Source: Litoreibacter sp. (lineage in GTDB: Bacteria; Pseudomonadota; Alphaproteobacteria; Rhodobacterales; Rhodobacteraceae). Taken from it: a stretch of 7,801 nucleotides of DNA. The notes below the pieces were generated by a model. That model had not been told where the DNA came from, did no database searches, and saw nothing but the letters and a program-made list of their open reading frames with translations. The stretch is from NCBI GenBank assembly GCA_013042765.1, contig JABDPP010000041.1:1-7801 (forward strand). Direction: 5' to 3'. The position numbers were made by a program, and so were the translations under genes. Of the stretch, positions 6,187-7,801 are shown one piece after another; within the stretch, counting starts at the first letter, position 1; each line of letters begins with the position of its first letter.

Positions 6187-7158
6187 TTAGTTCATCCAAC
6201 CCATTTCACGGTAAAACTTGGCTGCACCGTCATGGACGGGAGCAGACAGGCCGTCCTTGATCATTTCTTCAGCCTTCAGATTGGCGAAAGCCGGGTGCAG
6301 ACCCTTGAAGTCGCCCAGGTTTTCAAAGACCGACTTGGCTACCGTGTAGACGGCCTCTTCGGACACAGCGGCCGAAGTCACGAAAGTCGCGCCGACGCCG
6401 AAGGTCATGACGTCATTATCGTTGCCGCGATACATGCCGCCCGGAATGGTGGCGGTGCGGTAGAACGGGTTGTCGGCGACGAGTTTATCGACCGCTGCGC
6501 CCGACACCTCAACCAGAACCGAGTCGCACGCTGTCGTAGCTTCCTGGATCGACCCCGACGGGTGCCCTACTGTGTAGACCATCGCATCGATCTGGTTGTC
6601 GCAGAGTGCGGCGGATTGCTCGGCGGCCTTCAATTCCGTCGCCAGTGCGAAATCGTCGGTCGTCCAACCCAATGCCTTGATCAGAACTTCCATCGTACCA
6701 CGCTGGCCAGAGCCAGGGTTGCCGATGTTGACGCGCTTGCCCTTGAGGTCTTCAAACGTCGTGACACCTGCATCGGCACGGGCGACCACGGTAAATGGCT
6801 CCGGGTGGACCGAGAATACGGCGCGAAGATCTTCGAACGGCCCGGCCTCTTCGAAGCGGGAGGAACCGTTATAGGCATGGTACTGCCAGTCGGACTGCGC
6901 CACGCCGAATTCGAGTTCACCCTCGCGGATCGTGTTGATGTTGTAGACCGAGCCGCCGGTCGACTCGACCGAGCAGCGGATGCCGTGATCCCGGCGCCCC
7001 TTGTTGACGAGGCGGCAGATTGCGCCACCTGTCGGATAGTAAACACCCGTGACGCCGCCGGTTCCGATGGTGATGAAGTCTTCGGCCATTGCCGCGGGCG
7101 CCATTACGGTCGCAGTTGCGATCCCGGCGGCTATGAGTTTCAGTTTTTGTAACATCAT
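6187..7158 (-). CDS. TAXI family TRAP transporter solute-binding protein
   Basis: A 323-residue periplasmic binding protein. The N-terminus [12 protein letters not shown]... has a positive n-region, a hydrophobic core and an AMA|ED signal-peptidase-I site, so the mature protein starts near residue 26. TAXI-family features are [19 protein letters not shown] (29-47), the STGGSVYN stretch (66-73) and [12 protein letters not shown] (144-155), which line the ligand cleft in relatives. Known TAXI proteins bind glutamate/glutamine or small dicarboxylates, but the ligand here is not readable. The fused permease gene follows after 110 bases containing a strong hairpin, as is usual for this transporter type. 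There are two adjacent ATG codons: AAGGGAG lies 3 bases before the first (7158) and 6 bases before the second (7155), so the second may be the real start. The regulator gene ends 36 bases upstream. Confidence 0.94.
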   Translation of the reverse strand: MMLQKLKLIAAGIATATVMAPAAMAEDFITIGTGGVTGVYYPTGGAICRLVNKGRRDHGIRCSVESTGGSVYNINTIREGELEFGVAQSDWQYHAYNGSSRFEEAGPFEDLRAVFSVHPEPFTVVARADAGVTTFEDLKGKRVNIGNPGSGQRGTMEVLIKALGWTTDDFALATELKAAEQSAALCDNQIDAMVYTVGHPSGSIQEATTACDSVLVEVSGAAVDKLVADNPFYRTATIPGGMYRGNDNDVMTFGVGATFVTSAAVSEEAVYTVAKSVFENLGDFKGLHPAFANLKAEEMIKDGLSAPVHDGAAKFYREMGWMN

Positions 7159-7194
7159 GGACTCCCTTGTTTGTTGTGATGTTGTTGTTGGTGT
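7159..7194 (-). promoter_or_regulatory. CA-rich, G-free leader and ribosome site of the TAXI gene
   Basis: Between the regulator stop and the TAXI start, the minus strand has 28 bases without a single G (7194-7167, mostly CAA units) followed by AAGGGAG (7168-7162). Such a segment cannot fold on its own and leaves the ribosome site exposed, consistent with strong translation of a binding protein. No promoter or terminator is evident in these 36 bases. Confidence 0.4.
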
Positions 7195-7801
7195 TCAGGT
7201 TTCCCAGACTTCTGCCAGGATTCTGTTCGCTCCTTCTACTTCTGCAATTCGTGCCCGCGAGATCTCTCCGGATCGGCTTTCGATCATCCCGATCAGCGCC
7301 TCAACGAGAAACATCGTGACCACGTAAGAAGAATAGAAATGCGGGCTATCCGTCGGCACAATGAAATGGGCCGAAGCATGTCTAAGTGCAGGGCAAGCCA
7401 GGCTGTCGGTGATGAGCACGACATAGGCGCCCCGTTTCTGTGCCAGCTCAGCCGCGCGAATTGCGCGTTCCGAGAAAGGTGGCTTGGTCACGATGATCAG
7501 GGCGTCCTGCTTGTCCAGTCCAGTCAGGCCTGCGCCAACAGATGCGCCCATTCGGCCAGCCATCTGCCAGTTGTCAGCGCAGAAATTGGCCATGTAGGAG
7601 AGGTATTCCACGACACCTGTCGATCCGAGCGCGCCCAAAAGGAGGACTTTGCGCGCGGCGCTGATACGGTCGGCAACTGCGTTCAGCTGCCCCGGATCAA
7701 CGGTGTCGGCAAAACTTTGCAGGTTGGCTTGGCAGGCATGCAGGTGGGCTGAAAAAAACGCGGTGCCATCTGCGCCGTGGTCGTGTTGAAGCCGCTCGGC
7801 T
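7195..7801 (-). CDS. MurR/RpiR family transcriptional regulator, SIS domain (5' end outside window)
   Basis: The minus-strand frame is open from the window edge to a TGA at 7197-7195, giving the last 201 residues. After a linker (visible residues 1-35, FFSAHLHACQANLQSF) the SIS sugar-isomerase domain begins with KVLLLGALGSTGVVEYL (51-67), followed by DALIIVTKPPFSERAIRAAELA and GAYVVLITDS, the typical second half of the phosphosugar-binding fold. The N-terminal helix-turn-helix expected for RpiR regulators lies beyond the window, so this is a truncation by the edge only. An internal TTG at 7638 is not the start because homology continues upstream of it. RpiR proteins repress or activate catabolic operons in response to phosphorylated sugars or related metabolites bound by SIS. 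The TAXI transporter gene follows 36 bases later on the same strand, so this gene is probably the first of the operon and its regulator. Confidence 0.88.
   Translation of the reverse strand, partial: AERLQHDHGADGTAFFSAHLHACQANLQSFADTVDPGQLNAVADRISAARKVLLLGALGSTGVVEYLSYMANFCADNWQMAGRMGASVGAGLTGLDKQDALIIVTKPPFSERAIRAAELAQKRGAYVVLITDSLACPALRHASAHFIVPTDSPHFYSSYVVTMFLVEALIGMIESRSGEISRARIAEVEGANRILAEVWET

Noticed and set aside
5923..7152. Long plus-strand open frame (409 codons) opposite the TAXI and TRAP genes
   Set aside because: It is antisense to two strongly supported genes, its product is rich in Arg/Cys/His with no recognisable domain, and it crosses the intercistronic hairpin; it is a by-product of high GC content.

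Overview
The window looks like chromosomal sequence from a GC-rich alphaproteobacterium, most likely a Rhodobacteraceae/Roseobacter-type organism. This rests on codon use and on the set of transporters: a Fbp/Afu/Pot-type ABC importer and a TAXI-type TRAP transporter with a fused 4TM/12TM permease. No rRNA, tRNA, CRISPR array, insertion sequence or phage gene is visible. The taxonomic placement is an inference from gene content, not from a marker gene.

Left part (1-1793, plus strand): the end of an ABC-transporter permease gene, its ATPase (4-base overlap), and a small histidine-phosphatase-family gene starting directly after the ATPase stop codon. These are tightly packed and almost certainly one operon that begins outside the window. 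A minus-strand inositol-monophosphatase-family gene (1782-2591) converges on it with a 12-base overlap. An importer beside two phosphatase-fold proteins raises the possibility of uptake and dephosphorylation of a phosphorylated solute, but the substrate cannot be read from the sequence.

Middle (2592-3038): about 450 bases without a convincing gene. It holds a weak candidate promoter for the phosphatase gene, a 9-bp inverted repeat and a few imperfect short repeats. It may be a decayed or interspersed element.

Right part (3039-7801, minus strand): a second operon, transcribed right to left. Its order is a MurR/RpiR-family regulator with a SIS domain (5' end outside the window), the TAXI-family periplasmic binding protein, the fused TRAP membrane protein with a C-terminal DUF3394-like domain, and a universal stress protein whose start codon overlaps the permease stop codon (ATGA). 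A perfect 10-bp hairpin lies between the binding-protein and permease genes, where it could set their relative expression. The likely logic is that the SIS-domain regulator senses a cytoplasmic metabolite, the binding protein and permease import a carboxylate-like solute using an ion gradient, and the nucleotide-binding Usp protein modulates the transporter, as TeaD does for the ectoine TRAP system.

Nothing here is clearly a new class of system. The most interesting points are the intercistronic hairpin, the transporter-Usp coupling, and a histidine phosphatase that lacks the usual phosphate-pocket arginines.
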